A DNA stretch of 64,000 nt from Apricaphanius iberus (taxonomy: Eukaryota > Chordata > Actinopteri > Cyprinodontiformes > Aphaniidae). The notes beneath the pieces are model-generated. The model did not search any database, had not been told where the DNA came from, and was given only the letters and a program-made list of their open reading frames with translations. Where the stretch lies: the NCBI GenBank assembly GCA_028564705.1, contig JAPXFQ010001351.1, forward strand, positions 434,001 to 498,000, written 5' to 3'. Made by a program: the position numbers and the translations under genes. Of this stretch, positions 24,655-35,200 are shown piece after piece; position 1 is the first letter of the stretch, and the number at the start of each line of letters is the position of its first letter.

Positions 24655-24960
24655 AATTTAACAAGCTGGAGCACCAATGTCATTGTACACAATGAAGGCA
24701 ATTTAACATCAATGTCAATTGAGAGGAGGCCAACTACAAAAGAACTGTATGCTCCCATCAAATGCTACGGGAATTTAAACCTGTCCCACATGGACAAGCT
24801 ACATCCCTACTGGAGAAAAAGGTCACATCTGACAAAGATGACCCACTGTTAAGCATGGTGGTGAGAGTATCATACTGAGCTGCCATTTAGCTTCCAGTGG
24901 TCCTGGTACATTCCACAAAATGAGTGAAATAACAAAGAAAGGAGTAAGTTGAATTCATAA
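24655..24960 (+). pseudogene. Decayed Tc1-like transposase fragment
   Basis: In plus orientation the order of motifs follows the middle part of a Tc1-like transposase gene: AGCTGGAGCACCAATGTCA, a GAGGAGGCC block, CACATGGACAAGCTAC near 24790, CTACTGGAGAAAAAGGT, CACTGTTAAGCATGGTGGTG near 24843, and AGTGGTCCTGGTACATTCCAC near 24895. The segment that would carry the first catalytic aspartate is lost, and stops interrupt all frames. No terminal repeats remain. Old and inactive. Confidence 0.65.
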
Positions 24961-25594
24961 ACCTCAATTTGAACGATTCTGGCGGGGTGGGAACCAGTGT
25001 GACAGCAGCTTTAAAAGGTAACACATCTTTGAAAAAGCACATTGATTGACACATAATGGTACCCTATAGGTATGACCCTTGACAAGTTTTGACTGGTGTG
25101 TGTTTTTTTTAAAGAAAATATTATGGGTGTATTTTTTGAAAAGCATATTTGTCCAGAAATGTGTAGGACTGAGTAATTTGTAAATTTGGCACAATGTTAC
25201 CATTAAAAACTGCCATATTGAGCAAATACAGTCAGCTGTGGCTTTGACTTGAGTGACAAAAAATTATTACAGATCATAGTGCAATAAACATGGCACTATG
25301 TACTCAGCCCCCCAAGCCTGCTGATCAAAAATCACTGTTACTCATACCATGCAAGTCAATCTGTTGAGATCGAGTGAGTTTTTCAGAGCAGGCAGTTGGT
25401 ATTGTGGAAGCATATATAGAGGCGATGCTTGTGACTCGATGCATTCTCCAAAAGTATAATGCATTGAAAATATGTTGGAATTTCAACTGTATCTGGCTGA
25501 GCTCCGTGTTGTGGCCCTTATACAAGCTGTCAAAATTCAGTGCTTTTAATGCAAACTTGGAAACAAAAGTATGATCTGAAAGGGGCTTGAGATG
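24961..25594. other. Unassigned spacer in repeat pile-up
   Basis: No gene is recognised. A stretch at 25330-25590 has overlapping frames on both strands (93 and 66 codons) but no known domain. It may be part of a further transposon that I cannot name. Confidence 0.35.
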
Positions 25595-25810
25595 GTAAGC
25601 TGTCAAGCATCATGGTGGAAGAATTCTCCTAAGGGACCGTTCAGCTGCCAGGGAAACTGTTGCATTCCACAAAGGAGGTGGAAGAAAGAAGGTGATGTAT
25701 AACTCAAATTCATCAATATGACAAATCAACAATGAGATTAAAACAGGTTATTATGGAGGTTCAGGAACATTCAAACCAAATCCTACTTGAAAAATGCCCG
25801 GTCTGTTTAA
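25595..25810 (+). pseudogene. Second decayed Tc1-like fragment
   Basis: Resembles the same transposase segment as 24840-24960 (TCAAGCATCATGGTGGAAGAATT, then a CAGGGAAACTGTTGCATTCCAC block near 25655), diverged and full of stops. Either a second insertion or a duplicated segment of the neighbour. Confidence is limited by the short match. Confidence 0.4.
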
Positions 25811-26269
25811 GAGCTGTAGAAGTGTTTGTTCTTCCAAGGAGATTTGTCAAATATCCATTCAATAATTATGCCAAGACTTTGTTGATGGCTACAAATATTG
25901 TGTGGCTCACCTTGTAAAAAGAGCAGTTCATATTAATTTAATCTGAGCGAGTTAGCAGTTATCTTAAAGACTGCTGCAGCTCTAAAGATTGTAATAACAT
26001 ATTAGAAAAGGAGCTTTTGTGTCAACCCTGAAGATGTTGTGTGTGAATATATTGCAGTAGTCCCAAAGGGGGAAAAAAGCAGATGTTCCCGACAAGATAT
26101 ACAAACCTCAGGCACCCAGTTTACAGGAGGTCAGAGACCAGGAAACAAACATCTCCACATGCTTCCTGTGTTTTGACCAAAGAGCGCATACGTCATAAAT
26201 AGTGTTTGAATTGCAAGGACTTGCCATGTTTGTTAGATTTTTAGACCCAAAAGGCAGCACAGAATTCAG
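25811..26269. other. Unassigned spacer
   Basis: No recognised gene, RNA or repeat. Confidence 0.45.
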
Positions 26270-26905
26270 ACACTGAGGCAGTGGAAATGGTTAGAATAAA
26301 ATAAAGTTTATTTAAAAACAGGTTATTGTCGTCTCAGGCTGATCACCAGGGGAGGAGTGTCTGGAACGGATTGTGCTAAAAATGAGCAGGAGGAAGCAGG
26401 TCTTGGAGGAGGTAAGTGAAATCCTGTTTTCTGAGGTTGAATGGAGGTGATGAAGTTTCTGGGCTGTGTGTTTGCAGGATGAAGTGGGCAGAACGGGCAG
26501 GCCAGCAGGAGGCAGACAAACCAGCGGAGGCGGCGGTGAAGAGGCTGACCAGGAGGATTTCCAGGAAGGAGTAGGTAGATGGATTCACAGAGGTTTACTG
26601 AGGTGCGAGAACTTGGAAGAAGATGCCACGGAGGACGAGGAAGGTTCTGAATCAGAGTCTGCGAGGGAGGAAGGCAGGTAAGAATCCAGCTTACAAAGAT
26701 TTCTCAAAGATGCTTACAGAGAAGCTAAGGTTGGCCGTGTTACCACACTTGCAGCGAGAACCATCTGGCATCTGCATGCTGAATCCGCTCCTCCTTTGTA
26801 GCTGGTGAAGATTAGATCCAACAAGCTGCACCTGCTGACAGCTGCCTGCCACACCCCTGTGTGGAAGGTAGGAGAAAAGAACCAACCTCCAGCACACAGA
26901 TACAA
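26270..26905. repeat. Unclassified dispersed repeat, copy B
   Basis: Diverged second copy of the repeat at 23270-24645. Shared motifs include AAAGTTTATTT near 26305, GGAGGAGGTAAGTGAA near 26405, a CAGGTAAGAATCCAG near 26675, and GAGAACCATCTGGCATC near 26756. A purine-rich frame at 26466-26681 is bounded by acceptor-like and donor-like words but lies within the repeat, so it is not called as an exon. Confidence 0.55.
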
Positions 26906-27159
26906 GATCCCAACAGGACTATAATTGCAACTATGTATTTATGCAGTGCCAAGCAAGAGTGATTTTTTTTTTCAGTTAAAAGTTCAAATAGGGCTAAGGT
27001 TTTTCTTTGTTCATTACATACCAATATTTGTTTCATGTATCTACCAAAGTTTGTTACTTGTTATGTGCATCTTTACACTCTGAAGTTTACTGTTAATTGC
27101 AATGACTAAAGCAAAAATGCGTATATTAATTTTCACTAGCGTCCAGCATTTTTTCGCTT

Positions 27160-27540
27160 ATTAGTTTTATCAGGGGGTCTAATTATGTCCTCTCTAAAGG
27201 TCTTGTTTGGATAATGAACAGGTGCTAATTAAGCAGCTTGCTACCGCACTTCTTAGTACAAGGCCCGATATTGCTTTCCTCACATTCATAGAGCAGTAAA
27301 GACAAAGCTCCCTCCTCTCCGTTATGCTTACAACCAGAGCAAAAGCTTCCAGAGGATAGAAATGCAAACACTCTGTGACCTGAGAGGATTATCTATAGCT
27401 GCAGTACTGCTGCCTCTCTGGGGTAGTGCCTTTTATTATGGAGTGTTTTATTGCTGCTAGAATAAGCTGACATGCAAGAGGCAGCTATAAAATGAAGCGT
27501 CCCTCTCTTGGTTTTCTCACCACCTCCTGTAGCTTTGCAG
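27160..27540. promoter_or_regulatory. Candidate conserved non-coding element
   Basis: A complex, balanced block with clustered homeodomain and GATA-like sites: GTCTAATTATGTCC near 27177, GGATAATGAACAGG near 27210, GTGCTAATTAAGCAGC near 27223, GGATTATCTATAGC near 27385. No coding potential is recognised. Inferred from composition. Confidence 0.3.
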
Positions 27541-28985
27541 TTTCCGTTCACGCATGTTGCATTAGCATTGTTTGTGCTCGCGGGGGATTGATGAGAATTA
27601 TACCTTGGTTAGTCTCTCTCCAGTTGGCTTAGGAAGCTGACTTTTTGAAATAACTCTTAGAGCGTTACTCATACTGTATGTCACCATAAACCATACTGAT
27701 ACATGTGTTTGTATGTAGAACAACATTAGCGGGAGGTCTGATCTATGATTCATTTTAATGCTTTGCCACATCTGTCTTCAGCTAAATTTGAGCTTCCCAA
27801 ATTTTTTTTTTCCCCAACCCACAATGAGCTAATGGGGCCATCCATAAAACAACATGCCAGCAGGGCTGTATATCACTGAAGTGTTTTCGCTTTATAGAGC
27901 TGTCAATTTATTCAAAACACGAGGATCAGAAAATGTAACTTCCCGGTGAGACACACCCGCAGTGCTTTTTCCAACCTGTGTGTCTTTATGTGCGTGTGTG
28001 TGTTTAGATCAGTGAGTTTGTTCACATGCTTTGCAGCAGGGAGTAGCATGGATCAGTGGAAAAGGAGCGATGACAAGTTGACCCATACCAAAGCCCTCTG
28101 TCATTACAGGGATCAAACTGTTCAAGGCCACATACTTTCACTTTTACTCCTCCCACTGGAAAAATGCTACACCCTTGCTCATTGGCACAGTCACACAAAG
28201 AAATTTGAACTCTATATTCATGCAAATTTGGCCTCTTTCCAATCCATCTAAAGCTATTAAGGTGTTCAGAATTTTTTTTTTGTCCAAAATGCTTTTTTTA
28301 ATAAAAAAAAATTATATTGTTGAGCAAAAACAGCTTGCTGGTCATAAATGAATATTTATTCAGAAGGGTACAGTAAAGAGCTTCAAATTGTGGCGGATGG
28401 TTGCGTTTAAGCAACTCAGTTGTGGAGTTTCATTGAGTGTTTTAAAACTGTACGCATCGCCCATGTCGCTTGTATAAATTTTCCCCTACTATAACAGTTT
28501 TTTTTAATTAATTTTTTTTTTGGGGGGGGGGGCGGGGGTGGTTTAGTATAATATATTTTGACAATGCTCATTTTGTGCAAAAATTTAACAGAGGAAAGAT
28601 ATTTGTGATATATTTTTCATTTATAAGAAACCTAACAAAAAAGTCATGTTATTCAATAGGTAGGCTACATGGCTTAGTTGTCCTGATAAATATAGTTTCT
28701 GTTTACATTATTTGTATTACAAACGCAGGTTTCTAAGAAAACTATGCTCTCCATCAAAGATATTACATTGCCATAGCTCAGATGCCTCCATCCTCAACTC
28801 GTCCTGTTTTTACAGGCACATATTTATGCTTATCTTCATTCTGATCCACTGGCATCTTATTGTTTCTTCAGGTGGATTGGTAATATAGAAACAAGATGTT
28901 AAAAAAAAAAGCTTTGACGATCCACGCTTGATGTGGCTAGATGTTAAAGCAATATTTTTTAACAGTTGATCAATGTGGGTGGTTA
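27541..28985. other. Unassigned stretch
   Basis: No gene or named repeat. It contains a T-rich to G-rich junction at 28509-28540 with an 11-base G run, and several poly-A/T runs. The 101-codon plus frame at 27946-28251 is not recognisable. Confidence 0.4.
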
Positions 28986-28989
28986 GAGT

Positions 28990-29420
28990 TATTCTAGATT
29001 AGTTTTTCCTCTGTGTTATTTATTGTGGTCCTGTCCTGTTATGTTCATTGTGTTTAGTCTTTTGTTGTATTTTCTGTTTTTTTATTAGTTTATTTCCATT
29101 GTGTTAGTGTCCAAATTGTACCCCTTAGTCCCTAGCTCAGCTCCCTGTCTTTTATCTCTGTTAACAAGTCTCATTCCTTCAGTTCCCCTGCTCAATCCTC
29201 TCACATAGCTGTTCAACATTCCCCTCATCTGGTTCCCATGCTACTGTTTTTTTCTTCTGTGTGTATAAGATCACTGTTTTTCACTGGTTCTTTCCATTAT
29301 GCTGCCCCCGCTCCATGTCTTCCCTCTCCTTGTGGCCTACCAATAAAATTTCCATCATCTTTATCGTTTAAATCTTCTACTACCATCCTGTTTCCAAGCT
29401 CTTTCCTTTACTTCTAGCTA
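28990..29420 (+). mobile_element. LTR-like fragment
   Basis: T-rich DNA leads to CCCAGCTC-type and CATCTGGTTCCC blocks, then a TATA-like GTGTATAAGATC near 29263 and a polyadenylation-like AATAAA near 29342. A TATA box about 80 bases ahead of a polyadenylation signal in a pyrimidine-rich context is typical of retrotransposon LTRs, and the text resembles solo LTR-like repeats in fish. No partner LTR, primer-binding site or target duplication was found. Confidence 0.35.
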
Positions 29421-29639
29421 CACACACAATACATGACCTAGAAATTCTTAAACAAAAATAAAGCAAGACTCTAGGAATTTCAAGTGAATTTCAACGCTCC
29501 AGCATTGCTTTCTTATGCATTTAACACATAACCCATGCTCAATAGTGTCTTTGGACCTATCGAAAAATTGCTCAGTTTGTCCACTACAGCTCAGGGATGC
29601 CCTGTATACCCAGCATGTACACCGTGGCTGTAATGTTAC
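29421..29639. other. Unassigned spacer
   Basis: No recognised feature. Confidence 0.5.
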
Positions 29640-29820
29640 CTTTCCTTTCCACCGGAGACGTAAGCGGCACGTAAGCGAAGCGTAATTGCGCAGCTGATAG
29701 CCTCCATGAAAGTCAATGAGACCATTTCCAGCGGGTGCATAGCGGTTTGAATTGGCCGTGTCTCAGAAGCGTAGGGTCGTGGCCCTCTCCTAAATTTACG
29801 CGGTAGTTCTATTCTGGGTG
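29640..29820. mobile_element. Partial TIR element (one end)
   Basis: Begins TTTCCTTTCCACCGGAGACG and continues with GTAAGCGGCACGTAAGCGAA, a GC-rich, reiterated style common at the ends of teleost hAT-like MITEs. The opposite end was not found; the element stops where the SINE at 29822 begins. Confidence 0.35.
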
Positions 29821-29821
29821 A

Positions 29822-30112
29822 CTGTGGCTCCGGGGGTTCGGAGGGTTGCTGGTTGGAGCCCCAGAGCCCCCAGATCCATCTGTCTCATTTGATGTGTCCT
29901 TGGGCAAGACACTTCACCTACCACCTAATTGTGTTGGCCAGAGGGGCTGATGGCGCGATATGGCAGCCTCGCTTCTGTCAGTCTGCCCCAGGGCAGCTGT
30001 GGCTACAATTGTAGCTTGCTTCCACCAGGTTGTGAATGTAAGAGTGAATGAATAATGGAATTTGTAAAGCGTCTTTGAGTGTCCAAAAAAGCGCTATATA
30101 AGTTTGATGAAT
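29822..30112 (+). mobile_element. tRNA-derived SINE
   Basis: Opens with a tRNA-like head (GACTGTGGCTCCGGGGGTT, then a weak B box GGTTGGAGCCCC). The body has TCCTTGGGCAAGACACTTCACC, GCTGATGGCGCGATATGGCAG, CCCCAGGGCAGCTGTGGCTAC and GTAGCTTGC. It ends with AAAGCG and AAAGCGCTATATAAGTTTGAT. This block order is a well-known abundant teleost SINE. The family name is not asserted. Confidence 0.75.
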
Positions 30113-31029
30113 TATTGTTCTTATTTTTTACTATCTACACTTCTAAAACGCATCAAGCTCAGCAGTTTAGTTCGTACCAGACAGGAAATCAGGTGTTCGG
30201 GAGAAGTAAAATACCCAGAAGTTTTGAAAGAAAGGACACGCACAAATTTCTGAATCCTCGACTATGAAAAAATAAAAAAACACTACCTGTTCACCAGGGT
30301 TAAAGTCACTCAGTCTGTGGGTCTAATTTGTTGGCTTTTATCAAGGGTTGACGTGGAGAATCACCCAGTATATATGATGCCGGTGATCATTTTCATGAGC
30401 ACATGAAAAAAGGACAATAGAACTATTTTATTTTTTTCCTCTGCGTGCGACCCTTTACGTTATGCAATTGCATTTCTCTGATTCCATGATCTCCTGGGAC
30501 CAGCTGGGAGGAACGCCTTTGCGAGTGACTCAAATATCACAATAACAGTAAAAATATCATGCAAACACTCTATTTGCACTGATGAAGATGAATCCTTTGG
30601 TCATTCCTTTGTTTTCTTGTTTTTTGTTCGTTCTTCATCTTGGCTTGAAATGGCCAATCCAATGTTAGCTATAATCAAGATAAAGGTTTTATCTAAGTTC
30701 TTTCTTAACAGTTAACCTTGATATATTTTTTTCCTCTTTTGCTCCAAGTTATAACTTAAAACCTTGCATAGACTGTCATGGCTGAAGCACTCAAAAATGC
30801 CCTTATGTTATATACCTTTCATCACAAGAGGTGTGTCTAGGACAACACTTTCCCTTGATCACTCCAGAAATGGGTAATCTTTCAAAGGTTTTGTAGTCAG
30901 TTAGTGGTATGTGGTGCAAGAAAATAGTCTGTATGCGAATGTACAAGATAAAATGTTTTCTTACACTCCACGAATAGCATAGTATGGTAAGAGAGCGGGA
31001 TTTTCTCTCTATTCTCCTTCTCTGATTAC
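30113..31029. other. Unassigned stretch
   Basis: No recognised gene or repeat. Confidence 0.5.
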
Positions 31030-31270
31030 TGCTGTTTTGGCAGCTGACGCTCAGTAATGGAGACCTGGCTGTCAGTGAAATTTGTAGCTGTCTGCCGTTG
31101 CACAGCTCTTCATTCCAATCAGCAGCTGTCAGACCAGCCGAGGCCGTTATTAATGACGGCCACTAACTGCCTCACAAATTCTCAGCACTATTTGAGATCC
31201 AGCGTGAAATAAGGTTACACTCTTCCCAGTGTGCTGCTGTGGTTGTAATGGAGAGATCTCAAATATCAAA
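31030..31270. promoter_or_regulatory. Candidate conserved non-coding element
   Basis: Complex, balanced block with CAGCTGTC/CAGCTGAC E-boxes and a GTTATTAATGACGG motif near 31147, followed by CAGCACTATTTGAG. It differs clearly from neighbouring AT-rich DNA. Appearance only. Confidence 0.3.
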
Positions 31271-32065
31271 CAGCTTTAGAAAGTACTTCTCAGCCTTCTC
31301 TTATTTAAGGAGCACACGTCTCATATGAAAAACAAAGGTTTTAGGGTTCTGTCCTTCAAAGCAGTTTGTTTCTAAAATCACTGTTATCACACCTGGGACA
31401 CTGTAACAATGTGTGCATTGCTGTGGTACTCACTTTGTATGATTGACTGAGATAACTACCCCATAAAAACTTTTTTATATCCTTGTATGGCTGCGGTTGC
31501 ACTAATAGAATTGTGTGTGAGGCAATAAATGCAACGTGACAGAAAAAGCTTGTGTTTGTCAGCTGTTAAACATGGGGCATGGGCATTCAGAACAGCACAC
31601 TGGGGAACAGCTGCCATATAAATCACTCACCTTTGAAATGTTGCTATGAGCCTCCACCCTCCCCTTAACCATCGCTCTGTGGTAGCACACAGAAGCTGTT
31701 CAGTGTGAACAAACTGTCACAGGGGACACAATATTGCTTTTAAATTTCAGTTTCTCAAAGAAGAAATATTTTTTCTGCAAACATGTTAACTCAACATGTT
31801 ATCAGAGTTAATAAATATTGACACAATAACTTAAAAAATTATTTGTAATAATGTTTAGCCTAAATTTCCGGTTTTGAAGTTATCTGACACTTTTCAGAGA
31901 AAAGAAATATCTTTTCACCCCTCTTAATTACCTTGTGTAATTACATTACATTATTCTATGTGTCAGTGACTAATATAATCATCATTATATAGTCTGCGCA
32001 AGTTGACACCATTAGCTACTTGATCATATTCTGAGCTGACTGGCAACGTGCAGCAAAAGAACAGG
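31271..32065. other. Unassigned stretch
   Basis: No recognised gene or repeat. Confidence 0.5.
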
Positions 32066-32425
32066 AATTCAATTCAGTTTATTGATATAGCGCTAATTTA
32101 CAACAGATGTCATCTCAAGGCACTTTACAAGAAGAGTCTTTCCAATACAATTATACAAACATTTCAATCAGTTAAAATTTCTGTATGTAAGGAATCCAAG
32201 CAGAATGTGTTGAGTCGTCGATGTGAGATTGTGCCCAGAACATGCAGACTCCAACCACAAGCAATCCTTCAGTTATCTCTCACACTAAGCAAGCATGTAG
32301 CAACAGTAGAGATGAAAAACTCCCCTTTAACAGGAGGAAACCTCCAGCAGAATCTGGCTCAGTGCAAGTGGCCATCTACCAAGATCGTCTGGGGGGTTGA
32401 GAAGAGAGAGAAGAGAGAGCCTTGA
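32066..32425 (+). repeat. Teleost dispersed repeat, 5' part
   Basis: AATTCAATTCAGTTTATTGA and ATATAGCGC at the left edge, CATCTCAAGGCACTTTACAAG, GAAAAACTCCCCTTTAACAG, GAGGAAACCTCCAGCAGAATC, GGGGGGTTGAGAAGAGAGAG. This block order is a highly abundant teleost repeat. The fragment at 41940-42760 appears to be a downstream portion of the same long family. The 125-codon frame inside is incidental. Confidence 0.75.
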
Positions 32426-32429
32426 AGGA

Positions 32430-32602
32430 CCGCCCGAGCAGCAGCTGCATTGACGTGCTGATGCCAGCTGTGCCGACACACGCGACCAACTGCATGGTAG
32501 CTTGGCGCAGCTTGACGCTCACATGCTGCATAGGTACCATAGACTTTGTATGTAATCTAGCTGCCCTGCTGCCTGGCAGCAAAGTGCGGTCTGAATGTGG
32601 CA
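32430..32602. mobile_element. MITE family, partial copy
   Basis: The right part, TAGACTTTGTATGTAATCTAG to GCGGTCTGAATGTGGCA, parallels the right ends of the 432-446 bp MITEs (AGACTTTACATGTAATCTCG and GCGGTCTGAACGCACCA). The left part is diverged or missing, and it starts directly after the dispersed repeat at 32066-32425. A minus-strand frame inside again contains RLHTKS, echoing RLHVKS in the other copies, which reflects DNA homology and not a gene. Confidence 0.55.
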
Positions 32603-34115
32603 TTTGATGCCATATGCCTCTTATGACAATACTGTTGTTAGTGCTGGGTCATCCCCGCGGGGTACGCGAGTGCCGGCAGGGGAGGGGGAGCTGGTGGCAG
32701 AGTAGTCCAATTTGGATTGCATTATCCAGGTAGAATAGTTGAGTTTCTGAAACTCTAGTTCGGGTCGACTCCAGCCGGACTAAGGTGTATACATGCATTT
32801 TAAAAGTTTGATTTCAGTCAGACTAAGGCAATAATTTGAATTTATCTTGCTTCATGTAAACATACTGAATGATTATCCAGGTCCTTGTAAAAACGCCTTT
32901 AAGCATAATTCCTGCTTGTCACAAGTCTGGAATCTTTATAGAGGACCCTTAATAGCTGAGGAAACCAATCTTCTCTGAGGTGTAATTCATCAACCTTATA
33001 GGGCGATAGAGTAACCCAGCAGATAAAAAAATAAGAGGGAAAATCTGTAGGTCAATTCATCCATGTTTTTTTTATTAATATTCTGTACCTTTCTAGGTCG
33101 CACTGCACAAAACTGCTATGCCCACAGTTAAAAAAAACAACCAAAACAAAGGCAACAATGAATCTGACAAAAGGATGTTGACAACATTCTCACTGTCTTC
33201 TAACTAAACACCAGCAGCTCTACCCTAGTACTTAGGTTTCAGATTTACTAAATATCTATTTCCAGTTAGATTGTTGTAACAAAAATTAACAAGTTGATCT
33301 TTGAATGAATGGTGTAGCAGTGTTGTACAGTATAAAGACCATCAAGGCCTGCTCTTATATAGCAGCAGCAGTTTTACTGCAGGTATGTCCTGAAATGAAT
33401 GTAAACATGTACCCATATCTGCAACTGCGGTTTGGCTTTGGCCCGGATACTGTGTAATTCACAATTATTGTACTCTGTGTTTAAATGTTTTTTTGTTTTC
33501 GTTTTTGATTTGTTTTTATGTATAAAAACTCAATGATCCCGAGATGCTTCTTTTTGCAGTTCATTGATAATGACTCATGGGTATCTTTTCTTTCTTTATT
33601 TTTTTACCTCTATTACTATCCTCCTCCATCTGCAAGATAAACTTGAATCATGGTTCAGTCACAGTTATTATAAGCATTTTGATTGTTCTGACTGTTCATG
33701 AGGGCACTTTCCTTTTAGAAATTTCCTGAGTTGTGAGGACCAGCACACTGCTTTACTTGAATAAAATGTTGTCTTTTCCATTTTTATTTTGAACAATGAG
33801 CAGAGAAGACTTATGAAGAACCATATATATAACACTGGCATACATGAAGTAATGTATTGCTAATTAAGCATTACTAGAAACCTTAAACTATATAGGTTAC
33901 TTAAAATACTTCACCTTAACTTGCTTTATAGTAACTTTTTGATGTTCTTTTTGAAAAAAAATAAAAATGAATTGATTGATCTTTGCCTCTTCTGAAATAA
34001 AGGGAGTATTTTTTTTATAATTTTCAGAGTCATATTATGCAGGCAAAGTAAAAATACATTTTACTCATTTTTATAATGGGTGCCAATGAATATGAATGGC
34101 AATGCACATTTTGTA
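32603..34115. other. Unassigned stretch
   Basis: No recognised gene, RNA or transposon. AT-rich with several T runs. Confidence 0.5.
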
Positions 34116-34561
34116 TGGTGCCTTCAGACCACAAGCTTTGTCAGCGTCAAGCAACGCTCAAGAAGCGACTAGTTTGATGCATATACACAGAAGATACATT
34201 TTTAAGCTGAAGCTTGCAAAGCTCATAGCCTTTCTCTGCTGGATGTTTTAAACACTCGTGGATCGTGTTCGGCTAGGCAGTGTCGACGTCGGGCAAGGTC
34301 ACTGCAGTGAGACGCTCTGATTGGTTGCCGTGCTGCGTGAAGAGCATTAAGACCGTCAAAAGTCCAACTAGCTGAACTTCTGCGTTGCTAGCGTTATGAG
34401 CTTTGAAGCCTGAAATGCAGGAAAACCTTGAATAGTTGATGGAGCCAACACTCAGAAAGCACAGCAGAGACCGTGACGCTCCTCCAACGGTCTCAACCGT
34501 AGACTTAACATGTAACCTTGACGTTGCTGAGGCTGACAAAGCCTGCGGTCTGAACGCACCA
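34116..34561. mobile_element. MITE copy 2 (446 bp)
   Basis: Left end TGGTGCCTTCAGACCACAAG (continuing CTTTGTCAGC) and the reverse complement of the right end, TGGTGCGTTCAGACCGCAGG (continuing CTTTGTCAGC), match at 27 of 30 positions. The body aligns with copy 1 at 7848-8279, including GGATGTTTTAAACACT, the GTCGACGTCGGGC block, GCTGAACTTCT and the distal AACATGTAA. The flanking trinucleotides are GTA and TTA, consistent with a once-identical 3-bp duplication carrying one mutation. Confidence 0.75.
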
Positions 34562-34925
34562 TTACACACATCAAGGTACCCAAAGCTTTTAAAAGGTTAA
34601 AGATGTAAGCAATTAAAATTTAAATTCAAACCTTTCCTACTATTTGAACTGCAGTCAGTGGTGTACCACATGGATGAGACAGAGCAGGAACCCCATATAC
34701 AGAGAATATAGTTCTGGCCGCAGTTGTCCCTGGTTCAGTTTCTTTCCCTGAGAATATGCTGAATGTCTTCCACTTCTCCCTTTTCCCTTCCTCTAGTCAA
34801 GTTACTGGTAAATAAAGATCACTAGTGCCATAAATAGCCTTTAAAAACTGCTCCTAATAAGATGGCAGAAAAAGTGTTGAAGTCAGTAAAGTTTGGTGCA
34901 CAGAAAAGCACATCTCTCTTCAGAT
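34562..34925. other. Unassigned spacer
   Basis: No recognised feature. The last part may be upstream LINE sequence too decayed to call. Confidence 0.4.
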
Positions 34926-35200
34926 TTACTGGTAGTTCCTAAGATTTTTAAAAGTAGAATGGGAGGCAGAACTTTTAGTTATCAGGCTCCTCTCCTGTGG
35001 AAACAGCTCCCGGTTTAGTCCGTGAGGCAGACACCCTCTTTTTTTAAGGCCATGCTTAAAATATTTCTTTTTGATAAAGCTTATAGTTAGAATGTCTTAA
35101 GTAATCCTGAGTTATTTTTGTAGTTATGTAATCAGCTGTAATTAGGCTTAGACTTTTGGAGGAGGACAGACTAACAACTTTTCTTCACTCTTCAGGATGA
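34926..35200 (+). pseudogene. L2/Maui-like LINE 3' end
   Basis: From about 34951 the plus strand reads KSRMGGRTFSYQAPLLWKQL and then, after a stop, a frame ending FLFDKAYS before TAG at about 35090. This is the conserved C-terminal tail of fish L2-clade (Maui-like) LINE reverse transcriptases, where the consensus has a motif close to MGGRAFSYQAPLLWNQLP and LFDKAYS. The downstream GGAGGAGGACAGACTAACA block fits the family's 3' untranslated region. It is strongly 5'-truncated, as is usual, and inactive. Confidence 0.75.

Noticed and set aside
26466..26681. Purine-rich frame with acceptor-like and donor-like borders as an acidic-protein exon
   Set aside because: It sits inside the same dispersed repeat, and the acidic composition follows from GGA/GAG-rich DNA.
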